A stretch of 64,000 nt of DNA from Pedobacter sp. Leaf216 (GTDB taxonomy: Bacteria > Bacteroidota > Bacteroidia > Sphingobacteriales > Sphingobacteriaceae). The position numbers and the translations under genes are program-made. Below, in pieces: positions 1 to 7,707 of this stretch (positions are counted from its first letter, which is position 1; each line of letters opens with the position of its first letter). The stretch covers positions 138,950 to 202,949 of the forward strand of contig NZ_LMKM01000033.1 of assembly GCF_001421515.1 (NCBI RefSeq). The letters run 5' to 3'. The notes below the pieces were generated by a model. That model saw only the letters and a program-made list of their open reading frames with translations, did not search any database and was not told the origin of the DNA.

Positions 1-80
1 CTACTGCTAACCACAACAGTTGGGATAGTACGTTTGCCGAACCTGAATTGTTAAGTTGGTTGTTTTCGCATAAGAAATAG
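1..80 (+). CDS. C-terminal end of an alpha/beta-hydrolase (partial)
   Basis: Only the last 25 codons and the TAG stop (78-80) lie in the window; the gene starts to the left. The visible peptide contains HNSWDSTFAEPELLSWLF. This resembles the extreme C-terminus of secreted esterase or 'predicted peptidase' alpha/beta-hydrolases, where the His of the H-x-x-W segment is the catalytic acid-base. Substrate cannot be inferred. A palindromic repeat begins seven bases after the stop. The family call rests on this short motif alone. Confidence 0.45.
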   Translation, partial: TANHNSWDSTFAEPELLSWLFSHKK

Positions 81-86
81 GAAGCA

Positions 87-115
87 ACCTCGCAGGTTTT
101 TAAAACCTGCGAGGT
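87..115. repeat. REP family A palindrome, left flank of RAYT A
   Basis: A perfect 29-bp palindrome: a 14-base arm starting acctcgcagg, one central base, and its exact complement. The same palindrome, extended to 33 bp, lies at 738-770 on the other side of the transposase gene. Diverged copies occur at 15681-15763 and 20511-20540. This is the arrangement expected of a REP sequence and its cognate transposase. Confidence 0.85.
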
Positions 116-126
116 CTAAAATAGCT

Positions 127-690
127 TTAATCCTCAAGTTCATCGATTAATTGTTGATGTTTCCTTTCGTGATATTCTTTAAAAAAAGATAATCCTCCAA
201 ACCAATCAACAACATCATTTCTTTTTAAGGCTGTAAATTTATCCGACAAAATAATATTGTATGATGAATACGGATAGACTCTAAAATCCTCTAATAATTT
301 ATGTTTTTGAGGATTAGAGTGAATATAATAGATCAGTTCGGTGATATAAGATTCGTCCTCAATTTTCTTCCTTTTAAACCTTTCTTCAAAAAGTTTCCCA
401 GTACGATCAAATCGTTTATTAAAGGCTTTGGCATAAGCATTGAATAAATTAGAAAAACTCTTTTCAATGCTCACAGTAATTTTATGTTCTTCTTTTATCC
501 TAATTAAAAGATGAAAATGATTATTTAATAAACAGAAGGCAAAAACATCTGCTACAGGTAAAATATACTTCTTTAATAATTTCAGAAAGTAAAGGTAATT
601 TGATTCCTCCCGAAATATGATTTCACGATTATTCCCTCTGTTATATACATGATAGTAAGTTTCACATTCTAAAGGAATTGTCTTAATCAT
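127..690 (-). CDS. REP-associated tyrosine transposase (RAYT A, Y1 HUH family)
   Basis: Single-strand-specific HUH nuclease of the TnpA_REP type, thought to act on REP hairpins. The 187-residue protein has the metal-binding HFH motif at residues 58-60 (context LLNNHFHLLI) and a candidate catalytic Tyr at 111/112 in ELIYYIHSNP. The N-terminal segment YYHVYNRGNN is typical of the family. I chose the ATG at 690; the frame continues to a TTG at 723, but family members begin near this point. Length is normal and no frameshift is seen, so the gene is probably intact. It lies between two perfect palindromes (87-115 and 738-770). Cargo: none other. Confidence 0.88.
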   Translation of the reverse strand: MIKTIPLECETYYHVYNRGNNREIIFREESNYLYFLKLLKKYILPVADVFAFCLLNNHFHLLIRIKEEHKITVSIEKSFSNLFNAYAKAFNKRFDRTGKLFEERFKRKKIEDESYITELIYYIHSNPQKHKLLEDFRVYPYSSYNIILSDKFTALKRNDVVDWFGGLSFFKEYHERKHQQLIDELED

Positions 691-737
691 TCCTAAACTT
701 AAATAAATTCTCAGAAAAATCAAATATCTATATACTC

Positions 738-770
738 AGACCTCGCAGGTTTTAAAAACCTGCGAGGTCT
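738..770. repeat. REP family A palindrome, right flank of RAYT A
   Basis: Perfect 33-bp palindrome with 16-base arms (agacctcgcaggtttt) around one base. It matches the palindrome at 87-115 and lies upstream of the RAYT A start codon. The two palindromes bound a roughly 0.68 kb unit that contains nothing but the transposase gene. Confidence 0.85.
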
Positions 771-786
771 AACTGCCAAGAAAATA

Positions 787-819
787 AAAAAGTCCCGTTA
801 TATGCAAACGGGACTTTGT
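787..819 (-). terminator. Rho-independent terminator of yebC
   Basis: Inverted repeat aaagtcccgtt / aacgggacttt (arms 789-799 and 807-817, 7-base loop). Read on the minus strand it is followed by a run of T. It lies just past the yebC stop codon at 840. Confidence 0.85.
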
Positions 820-839
820 TTAATAAATATCAGATGTTG

Positions 840-1568
840 TTACTCAGCCATATTATGATATACCGCCTGTACATCATCATCTTCCTCTAATTTATCGATC
901 AATTTCAATACATCGGCTGCCTGCTCTTCGGTAACCTCGTGATGAGATAAGGCGATCCGCTCTAATTTTGAACTTTTTAACTCAATGCCTTTTTCTTCTA
1001 ATGCTTTTTGCAAAGAACCAAAGTTTTCGAAAGCACCTTGCGCAACTGCGATATCGTTTCCTTCTTCATCAGCTTCAACATATAGTTCTTCCAAACCAGC
1101 GTCAATTAATTCGAATTCCAATTCTTCCAGATCCAAACCTTCTGCCGGTACAAAACGAAAAACAGATTTCCGGTTAAAAACAAAGTCTAATGATCCGGTT
1201 TTACCTAAACTTCCGTCAGTTTTGTTAAAATAACTACGCACATTTGCTACGGTACGGTTGGTATTATCAGTAGCTGTTTCAATTAAAACTGCAACGCCAT
1301 GAGGGGCATAACCTTCGTAAACAATTTCTTCATAATTGGCCATCGATTTATCAGAAGCACGCTTAATAGCAGCCTCTACCCTATCTTTTGGCATATTTAC
1401 AGCCTTCGCATTTTGCATAGCTGTACGTAAACGCGAGTTGGTTTCAGGGTGAGGCCCCGATTCCTTAACTGCCATTACAATATCTTTACCAATACGCGTA
1501 AACTGAACCGCCATTTTGGCCCAACGCTTAAATTTTCTCTCTTTTCTAAATTCGAATGCTCTTCCCAT
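840..1568 (-). CDS. yebC: YebC/PmpR family transcriptional or translational regulator
   Basis: Conserved cytoplasmic protein of the YebC/PmpR (DUF28) family; members act as DNA-binding regulators or help ribosomes through polyproline stretches. The 242-residue length is normal. It starts MGRAFEFRKERKFKRWAKMA, a Bacteroidota variant of the family's MAGHSKW start, and continues with the hallmark segments NSRLRTAMQNAKAVNMPKDR and YEEIVYEGYAPHGVAVLIE. The acidic C-terminal domain follows. A terminator lies directly downstream and the start is separated from the next minus-strand gene by a repeat-like stretch, so it is probably monocistronic. Confidence 0.93.
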   Translation of the reverse strand: MGRAFEFRKERKFKRWAKMAVQFTRIGKDIVMAVKESGPHPETNSRLRTAMQNAKAVNMPKDRVEAAIKRASDKSMANYEEIVYEGYAPHGVAVLIETATDNTNRTVANVRSYFNKTDGSLGKTGSLDFVFNRKSVFRFVPAEGLDLEELEFELIDAGLEELYVEADEEGNDIAVAQGAFENFGSLQKALEEKGIELKSSKLERIALSHHEVTEEQAADVLKLIDKLEEDDDVQAVYHNMAE

Positions 1569-1600
1569 TTTGTAGTATTGAGATATGAGGTATGAGATAT

Positions 1601-1640
1601 TAGACCTTACGCCTTCAACCTTAAAACCCCCTACCTTTAT
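1601..1640. repeat. Dispersed CCTTACRCCTT-type intergenic repeat
   Basis: Pyrimidine-rich stretch (ccttacgccttcaacctt followed by ccccctaccttt) between yebC and the threonine dehydrogenase gene. Similar wording recurs in many gaps of this window, for example 11218-11263, 11436-11463, 16454-16500, 40701-40736, 43425-43460, 54056-54090 and 54150-54186. Function unknown. Confidence 0.5.
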
Positions 1641-1641
1641 A

Positions 1642-2586
1642 TTATTTTTTTAAATTATTTAACATGTCAACTGTCAGTTTCGATAAATCGAACTCTGGTT
1701 TCCAACCCCAATCTTTTATTGCATAACTATCATCTATAGAACGTGGCCAGCTGTTTGCAATTTGCTGCCGTGGATCATTAGTGCCGTAAGTTAATGTAAA
1801 ATCCGGAATATGTTTTCTGATTTCTGCTGCCAAAACTTCGGGGGTAAAACTCACTCCTCCAAAATTATAACTGCTCCTAACCGAAATCTGGTCTGCAGGT
1901 GCATCCATCAGTTCAATTGTTCCGCGGATGGCATCGTCCATATACATCATTGGCAATTCTGTTTCTGCGTTTAAAAAACTCTGGTAACTGCCTTTTTTCA
2001 ATGCATCGTGAAAAATGTGGATCGAATAATCTGTAGTTCCACCGCCTGGTGCGGCTTTCCAGCTAATTAATCCCGGATAACGGATACTGCGCACATCCAA
2101 TCCATATTTTTGATTATAATATTCGCACCAACGCTCCCCTGCCAATTTACTGATTCCGTAAACTGTATTCGGGTCCATAATGCAATATTGTGAGGTATTA
2201 TCTTTTGGCGAATTCGGTCCAAATACAGCAATAGAACTTGGCCAATATACTTTGGCTGTTTTATATTCTAATGCCAGATCCAATACGTTCAGCAAACCAT
2301 TCATGTTTAAATCCCAGGCCAGCTTTGGGTTTTGCTCTCCTGTAGCCGATAATAATGCGGCTAAAAGATATACCTGAGTAGGTTTGTATTTGTGAAAAAT
2401 ACCCTTGATCATTTCTTTATCAAGTACGTTCACAAATTCGAAAGGAGCAGAATTTTTAATGTCGTAATCCGGCCTGCGTATATCGCATGCAACTACATGG
2501 TCATCTCCATATATTTTGCGTAACATCGTTACCAATTCGGTACCAATTTGCCCGTTAGAGCCTAAAACCACAATTTTTTCTTGCAT
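1642..2586 (-). CDS. SDR-type L-threonine 3-dehydrogenase / NAD-dependent epimerase
   Basis: Extended short-chain dehydrogenase, 314 residues. The NAD-binding glycine motif is VLGSNGQIG (residues 7-15), and the catalytic YxxxK is Y143-G-I-S-K147, with Ser in WPSSIAVFG. Segments such as SSIAVFGPNSPK, RYPGLISWKAAPGGGTTDYS and NFGGVSFTP match the short-chain L-threonine 3-dehydrogenase group, which makes 2-amino-3-ketobutyrate from threonine. I chose the ATG at 2586. A TTG at 2607 is in frame but overlaps the -7 promoter element at 2605-2612, which rules it out. An epimerase of related fold is the main alternative. Confidence 0.82.
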   Translation of the reverse strand: MQEKIVVLGSNGQIGTELVTMLRKIYGDDHVVACDIRRPDYDIKNSAPFEFVNVLDKEMIKGIFHKYKPTQVYLLAALLSATGEQNPKLAWDLNMNGLLNVLDLALEYKTAKVYWPSSIAVFGPNSPKDNTSQYCIMDPNTVYGISKLAGERWCEYYNQKYGLDVRSIRYPGLISWKAAPGGGTTDYSIHIFHDALKKGSYQSFLNAETELPMMYMDDAIRGTIELMDAPADQISVRSSYNFGGVSFTPEVLAAEIRKHIPDFTLTYGTNDPRQQIANSWPRSIDDSYAIKDWGWKPEFDLSKLTVDMLNNLKK

Positions 2587-2604
2587 ATTTTTTATGAGAT
2601 TGAG

Positions 2605-2612
2605 CAAAGGTA
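2605..2612 (-). promoter_or_regulatory. -7 promoter element of the threonine dehydrogenase gene
   Basis: Reads TACCTTTG on the minus strand, an exact match to the Bacteroidota -7 consensus TAnnTTTG. It lies about 20 bp upstream of the ATG at 2586, implying a very short leader. No clear -33 TTTG was seen. Confidence 0.6.
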
Positions 2613-2846
2613 AAAAAATGAGATAAAACGCACTAAAATATTTATACTTAGTATGTGAAGAGCAGGTTAACTGGATAAATTGATGCCTGGGAATTGCAAA
2701 CTGTAAACGGTACAGGTTAATTGTTTTAAAATGATTAATTGAGAATTGCTAATGATCAACTGAATGGAGTAACTGCAAACCGGCTTTAAACATTTCGACA
2801 TTAATTTTATACATTTACTACACGTACCTGCATAACCAAATAACCA

Positions 2847-3407
2847 ATGACTCCCTTTGAGCCTGAAAAATCTTCTGATTTACTGAGCCGCCTTAAAAAG
2901 GGCGACAAGCAGGCTTACGAAAAAATATATTTTACCTACAGTAAAGAATTATTATTGGCGGCTTACAAAAAAACAGGCGACAGGGTAATCGCAGAAGAGC
3001 TGGTGCAAAATATTTTCATTTCCCTTTGGGAAAAACGGCAGGAAGCACATATCAACAACTTGCAGGCTTATTTATTTGGTGCTTTAAAATTAAGTGTGAT
3101 CAACCACATCAGAAGTATGGTGATGGAAAATAAATACATGGCGTACCAAACCCTAACCTACTCAGAAAACCACCAGGATACTGCAAACCTTGTAGATCTG
3201 CACGATTTATCCTCCATCATCGAAAAAGGCATCAATTCGTTGCCAGAAAAAACACAGGAAGTTTTCAGACTTAGCCGCTACCAACATCAATCCACTAAAG
3301 ATATTTCTAACGGGTTAAACATTTCCGAAAAAGCGGTCGAATACCACATTACCCGCTCAATTAAGCGGATAAAAGAATATATCAAAAACTTTTATATCTT
3401 TTTATAA
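2847..3407 (+). CDS. ECF-type RNA polymerase sigma factor
   Basis: Sigma-70 family ECF factor of the Bacteroidota FecI/SigW-like group, 186 residues. Region 2 is at about residues 28-90 (YEKIYFTYSKELLLAAY ... AEELVQNIFISLWEK). Region 4, with its helix-turn-helix, is at about 128-180 (INSLPEKTQEVFRLSR ... SEKAVEYHITRSIKRIK). It is followed 107 bp later by a FecR-type anti-sigma gene and then a TonB receptor with an STN domain. Together these form a complete cell-surface signalling module in which the receptor signals through FecR to release the sigma factor. The signal molecule is unknown. Confidence 0.93.
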   Translation: MTPFEPEKSSDLLSRLKKGDKQAYEKIYFTYSKELLLAAYKKTGDRVIAEELVQNIFISLWEKRQEAHINNLQAYLFGALKLSVINHIRSMVMENKYMAYQTLTYSENHQDTANLVDLHDLSSIIEKGINSLPEKTQEVFRLSRYQHQSTKDISNGLNISEKAVEYHITRSIKRIKEYIKNFYIFL

Positions 3408-3513
3408 CTGATTATCAGTTAATTACATTTAATTTTCTCTTTTTTGTCGATTAGCTTTAGGGGTTCCCCTCCACAGTGTTACTTGTATTGTATAAAGCCA
3501 AATATTCTTTCTT

Positions 3514-4536
3514 ATGAACCAGAAATCATTTTACGATTTACTCAGCCGTTATGAAAATGGAAACTGTACAGAAGCCGAAAAGCACTGGGTAGATAAATGG
3601 TATCAGAATTTGAATCATAAAAACTTTAAGGATCTTTCTTCTACAGCACTTGAAGAAATGCAAACGAATGTTTGGCTTAACATCAACAATATTGAACGCA
3701 AACCTGCACCAATAGTAAAGGTTAAAAAGCTTTGGCCAAAGTTTGCCATCGCAGCATCTATTATGATTGCCTTTTTTATAGCCGGCTTATATTTAATGCG
3801 GTATAACCATGCTGAACAATCTTTTATTGACGAAAACGGCAATTTAGCTTTAGTAAGTAAAACCAACGAAACTGATCGTCCCATCATTATAGCGCTTAGC
3901 GATGCAAGTACAGTAACACTTAAACCGCAGGCAAATATTATTTATCCAAAAGTTTTTGCTGCCGATAAAAGAACAGTCTACTTAAAAGGTACAGCCTTTT
4001 TTTCGGTTAGCAAAAATCCAAAAAAACCATTTTATGTATACAATCAAAAACTGGTTGTGCGCGTATTGGGTACCAGCTTTTGGGTAAAATCATCTACTGA
4101 TCAACTACCAGCACAAGTAGCCGTTAGAACAGGAAAAGTTCAGGTGCGGGAAAATGAGAAGAGTTCAATGTTCTCATTAGCCAAAGAAAAACTGGCTAAG
4201 CCAATTCTGCTTACACCGAACCAAAAAGGTGTTTTTTCAAACCATCAGTTAAATAAAACACTGGTAAGTAAGCCTATTCCGTTGGCCGAAGCCTATAATG
4301 TACCAACAAGTTTAAGCTATAACTTTAAAGAAGAAAGTATTAAGGAAATTTTCAAAACCTTATCAGAAGCTTACGGAATAGAAATAAAATCTGATAACGA
4401 GCAAATTGCAACATATACTTTTACCGGAGATTTAAGCAAAAAAGGGCTTTATGAGCAGCTCGACCTAATCTGTGGAACCATATCCAGCAAATATTACATC
4501 CAGGGAACCAGTATTGTGGTTTCCAATAAAAACTAA
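3514..4536 (+). CDS. FecR-family transmembrane anti-sigma factor
   Basis: Inner-membrane sigma regulator of 340 residues. A short cytoplasmic N-terminal part (1-73, with WYQNLNHKNF) would hold the sigma factor. One membrane span is at about 75-96 (KFAIAASIMIAFFIAGLYL). The periplasmic FecR domain covers about 120-225 (LSDASTVTLKPQANIIYPK, LGTSFWVKS), and a C-terminal DUF4974/STN-like fold covers about 270-338 (FKEESIKEIFKTLSEAYGIEI). This layout is normal for Bacteroidota FecR proteins. It lies between the ECF sigma gene and the receptor that it should contact. Confidence 0.93.
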   Translation: MNQKSFYDLLSRYENGNCTEAEKHWVDKWYQNLNHKNFKDLSSTALEEMQTNVWLNINNIERKPAPIVKVKKLWPKFAIAASIMIAFFIAGLYLMRYNHAEQSFIDENGNLALVSKTNETDRPIIIALSDASTVTLKPQANIIYPKVFAADKRTVYLKGTAFFSVSKNPKKPFYVYNQKLVVRVLGTSFWVKSSTDQLPAQVAVRTGKVQVRENEKSSMFSLAKEKLAKPILLTPNQKGVFSNHQLNKTLVSKPIPLAEAYNVPTSLSYNFKEESIKEIFKTLSEAYGIEIKSDNEQIATYTFTGDLSKKGLYEQLDLICGTISSKYYIQGTSIVVSNKN

Positions 4537-4552
4537 CCAAATATAAAAAACA

Positions 4553-4585
4553 ATGAAGCAGAACCACAACACCAACAGCCCGTAA
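4553..4585 (+). other. Possible 10-codon leader ORF ahead of the TonB receptor
   Basis: ATG at 4553 followed by nine sense codons (MKQNHNTNSP) and TAA, starting 17 bp after the fecR stop. It is rich in Asn and has no detectable family. It may be a leader peptide or chance; only its position ahead of the hairpin at 4626-4650 makes it worth noting. Confidence 0.2.
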
Positions 4586-4625
4586 CCAGGGCACCATTTT
4601 CCATAATATTTTTCTAAAAAACAAA

Positions 4626-4650
4626 GCCGACAATGTGGGGCATTGCCGGC
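4626..4650 (+). promoter_or_regulatory. Hairpin in the receptor leader region
   Basis: Inverted repeat gccgacaatg / cattgccggc with one mismatch and a 5-base loop, about 80 bp upstream of the receptor ATG. There is no T-run after it, so it is more likely an RNA structure (processing or stability) than a terminator. Confidence 0.4.
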
Positions 4651-4729
4651 GAGTTAAATACAAAGAATTGTATTCATGGTATTCCTATGTCCAATAAATC
4701 CAATCATTTAATGAACAATAACCAAATTT

Positions 4730-7660
4730 ATGAAAAAAAATCAACTTATTTCGCTGGCGATATATGCAATGAGAGTTTCGATTTACCAAGTACTTGCAAT
4801 AATAATTTTTACCTGCGGCGCATTTGCCAAAAATGTCGACGCCCAAGATTTTCTGAATAAACCAATCTCGATCAAGGCCGATCAAACAGATATTAAAACC
4901 ATTATAGAAAAAACCGAACACTTAACCAATGTTAAATTTGTTTATAGTCCACAATTAATAAATTCCGACCGCAAAGTTTCCATTAATGTGGTAAACCAAA
5001 AGCTTAAATACTTTCTTGAGAATTCGCTAAAACGTTATGACGTGGGATATAGGATAGTTAAAGACCAGATTCTGCTCTATTCTATTCCCGCTAATAACAA
5101 TCTCGAATTATTAAAAGCTTTTGAAGGCATTGTAACCGGAAAAGTAACCGATAGCAAAGGAAATGCCATCCCGGGAGTATCAGTTACCGTTAAAGGGAAA
5201 TCAATCGGAACCACCACCGACGAAAATGGTGCATTTGCCTTAAAAGGCCTTACTGTAGATAGTCGCGTGCTGGTGGTTAGGTACGTAGGTTTCATTTCTA
5301 AAGAAGTAAACCTATCGCCCGGCAATGCCGACGAAAATTTAACCATTAGCCTGTCAGAAGATAACCTCCAGTTGGAAAGCGTAATGGTAACCGGTGGTAA
5401 TCCAAAGAAAAAATTAGAAAGTAGTGTGGCTTTAACTTCAGTAAGCAATAAAGACATTACCAACAGGGCACCCTTAAACAGTACCGATTTATTAAAAGCA
5501 ATACCAGGCTTAACAGTAGAAAGTACAGGAGGCGATGGACCGGGAAATGTGTGGGTAAGAGGCTTTCCGCAACAGGGCGGTTATATTTTTCTGGGTATCC
5601 AGGAAGATGGTTTGCCACTTTTACCAACAGGTTTCAACACCAATCCTTCTGTAGATCAATACTATAAAACAGATTTAACCATTCAGAATATTGAAGCGGT
5701 GAGAGGTGGCAATGCTTCCATTATCCAGGCCAATACACCAGGTGCCGTAGTAAACAACATCAGTTACGTTGGTGCCGATAAACAGTATGGTCAGTTTAAA
5801 TTCACTACAGGCTTTTCGCAGGGTTTATACCGTTTTGATGGAAATACTGGCGGAAAAATAAACGAAAACATCAAATATAACATCGGAGGTTTTTACCGTA
5901 CTGACAATGGCGTGGTAGATCAGGGCTTTAACCCGGCCAACCAAGGTGGCCAAATTAAAGGTAACATGACTTTTAATTTCAAAAACCATAAAGGCTTTAT
6001 CAGGGTATATGGCAAATATTTAAATGATAAAGTTCAGTTCTTGCTAACCAGTTATTATCCATACGATGGTACCGGGAAACCAACCACTTATCGCGATTAC
6101 GATATGGCTTCGCAATCTATCGTGCCATTGCAAACCGAGTGGAGTTATAACGATCCAACAACAGGAAACCATGATTTCAGCTTAACAGATGGTATCCATA
6201 CCAAATTAGGTTCAGCAGGTTTTCAGTTTAATTATTTAACTGATAGCGGTTGGCAGATTGTAAACAACTTCCGTTACCAAAATACCCATACCAATTCTAC
6301 ATATACAGTTCCTGCCGGAATTGCAGCAAGAACTGCCGCAACACCTTATTATTATCCCGGAGGTGCTGTTGCTCCATTTGTTACTGGCGATTATGTAATT
6401 ACTTCTTCAGCAAACGGACAAATTAACAGTGATGTACAGATAGTGGATTATTTAGACCTGAAAAAAACCGTCAAAAACCACAGTTTGGGCATTGGTGCAG
6501 GTATCCATCAATATAACCGCGACGATTTGCGCTATGCATTCCGCTCATTCTCTGAGTTTAAAGAACATCCAAGCATTTTATTGCAATCGCCTACAGCTGG
6601 AGAGAGAACGATTCAGACTAAAAATACTTTTATTGGAGATACCAGAACTTTATCTGCTTATGCATCTGATGAGATTAAAATTTCGGAAAAATGGCGTTTA
6701 GATATCGGTGCGAGGATTGACAATCAAAATGTAAAAGGCGACAGACCTTATTATGTATTAAATTCAAATGGAACCATAAATACCACTGCAGCAGCTACCG
6801 CAACAATTTTAGGTTACACCCCATACAACGAAACCTTAACAAATTGGGCTGCATCTGTTGGCGCCAATTACAAAATCAATTCCACTTCGAGTATTTTTGC
6901 AAGGGCAACAAAAGCATACAACGCACCCAACGTGGGCGATTATAATGCGGCAGCATTTAATCCTGCAAACATTAAAAAACGCCCTGTTTATTTAGGGGAG
7001 GTAGGTTTTAAATATGCCAAAAACAACCTGGCTATTTTTGCTTCAGGAAGTTATTCTGCAATTAAAAATGTATCACTCACCATTAATGTACCAACCACGG
7101 CAGCAGGTACACAGGCTTTGGTTGCTTTTGGATCAACCCGTACATTTAGTGCAGAGTACGAAGTTTCTTACAAAATTGCCAAACCACTTAGCCTGCGTTT
7201 AACAGGAACCTTACAGGATTCTAAATATACCGATTACGAAGCCTCAACTAAAGGAAATGCAGCCGTATTGGCCGAATTTGGTGATCGTACCTATAGTTTT
7301 ACCGGAAAAAGGACAGAACGTGTTCCGGTTTTAAATACTGAGCTTGGTGCCAATTACGATTACAAAAACTTTAACTTATATATAGCGGCAAACTATGTTG
7401 GCAGCCGTTTTACTTCGCCTAGCGATAGTTACAAATTACCTGCTTATGTAGTAATGAAAGCTGGAGCAGGATATAATTTTACTAAAAAAGTTTCAATAAG
7501 ATTTTGGGCAGACAACTTGTTAAATGCAAAAGTGTTGACAGAAGGCGATGTTCGTGGAGATCAGTTCAGAGATTTCTCGGCCGTAACCCCTGGCACATTA
7601 ATGATTGGCAGAACATTACTTCAACGTACTTTCTGGGGATCATTGGCTTATTCATTCTAA
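4730..7660 (+). CDS. TonB-dependent outer-membrane receptor with STN signalling domain
   Basis: Outer-membrane active transporter of 976 residues. In order: signal peptide (about 1-39, ending near VDAQD); STN/secretin-like signalling domain (about 46-118, ISIKADQTDIKTIIEKTEHL); carboxypeptidase-regulatory-like domain (about 132-210, GIVTGKVTDSKGNAIPGVSV); plug (about 225-350, LLKAIPGLTVES, VRGFPQQGGYIF); then the beta-barrel, ending in the aromatic WGSLAYSF. The STN domain fits the upstream ECF/FecR pair. No SusD partner follows, so this is a FecA-like rather than a SusC/SusD uptake system. A terminator separates it from the 3-keto-glycoside genes. The substrate could be an iron chelate or a glycoside. 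Confidence 0.92.
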   Translation: MKKNQLISLAIYAMRVSIYQVLAIIIFTCGAFAKNVDAQDFLNKPISIKADQTDIKTIIEKTEHLTNVKFVYSPQLINSDRKVSINVVNQKLKYFLENSLKRYDVGYRIVKDQILLYSIPANNNLELLKAFEGIVTGKVTDSKGNAIPGVSVTVKGKSIGTTTDENGAFALKGLTVDSRVLVVRYVGFISKEVNLSPGNADENLTISLSEDNLQLESVMVTGGNPKKKLESSVALTSVSNKDITNRAPLNSTDLLKAIPGLTVESTGGDGPGNVWVRGFPQQGGYIFLGIQEDGLPLLPTGFNTNPSVDQYYKTDLTIQNIEAVRGGNASIIQANTPGAVVNNISYVGADKQYGQFKFTTGFSQGLYRFDGNTGGKINENIKYNIGGFYRTDNGVVDQGFNPANQGGQIKGNMTFNFKNHKGFIRVYGKYLNDKVQFLLTSYYPYDGTGKPTTYRDYDMASQSIVPLQTEWSYNDPTTGNHDFSLTDGIHTKLGSAGFQFNYLTDSGWQIVNNFRYQNTHTNSTYTVPAGIAARTAATPYYYPGGAVAPFVTGDYVITSSANGQINSDVQIVDYLDLKKTVKNHSLGIGAGIHQYNRDDLRYAFRSFSEFKEHPSILLQSPTAGERTIQTKNTFIGDTRTLSAYASDEIKISEKWRLDIGARIDNQNVKGDRPYYVLNSNGTINTTAAATATILGYTPYNETLTNWAASVGANYKINSTSSIFARATKAYNAPNVGDYNAAAFNPANIKKRPVYLGEVGFKYAKNNLAIFASGSYSAIKNVSLTINVPTTAAGTQALVAFGSTRTFSAEYEVSYKIAKPLSLRLTGTLQDSKYTDYEASTKGNAAVLAEFGDRTYSFTGKRTERVPVLNTELGANYDYKNFNLYIAANYVGSRFTSPSDSYKLPAYVVMKAGAGYNFTKKVSIRFWADNLLNAKVLTEGDVRGDQFRDFSAVTPGTLMIGRTLLQRTFWGSLAYSF

Positions 7661-7665
7661 CAAAC

Positions 7666-7694
7666 AAAACCGGAGTTTACGCTCCGGTTTTTTA
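7666..7694 (+). terminator. Rho-independent terminator after the TonB receptor
   Basis: Inverted repeat aaaccggag / ctccggttt with a short loop, followed by TTTT, six bases after the receptor stop codon. It separates the sigma/FecR/receptor unit from the metabolic cluster that starts at 7708, although the gap is so short that read-through is possible. Confidence 0.85.
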
Positions 7695-7707
7695 ATTTAA
7701 AAATATC

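Noticed and set aside
2587..2607. Longer N-terminus for the threonine dehydrogenase (TTG start)
   Set aside because: The extension overlaps the -7 promoter element and the ATG at 2586 matches the family start.
5077..5463. 128-codon open frame on the minus strand inside the TonB receptor gene
   Set aside because: It lies wholly antisense to a well-supported gene and has no domain. Similar antisense frames inside asd (21460-21837), nrdB, flotillin and the helicase tail were dropped for the same reason.
4730..7660. SusC-type polysaccharide receptor
   Set aside because: No SusD gene follows, and the STN domain with an adjacent ECF/FecR pair fits a FecA-like receptor better.
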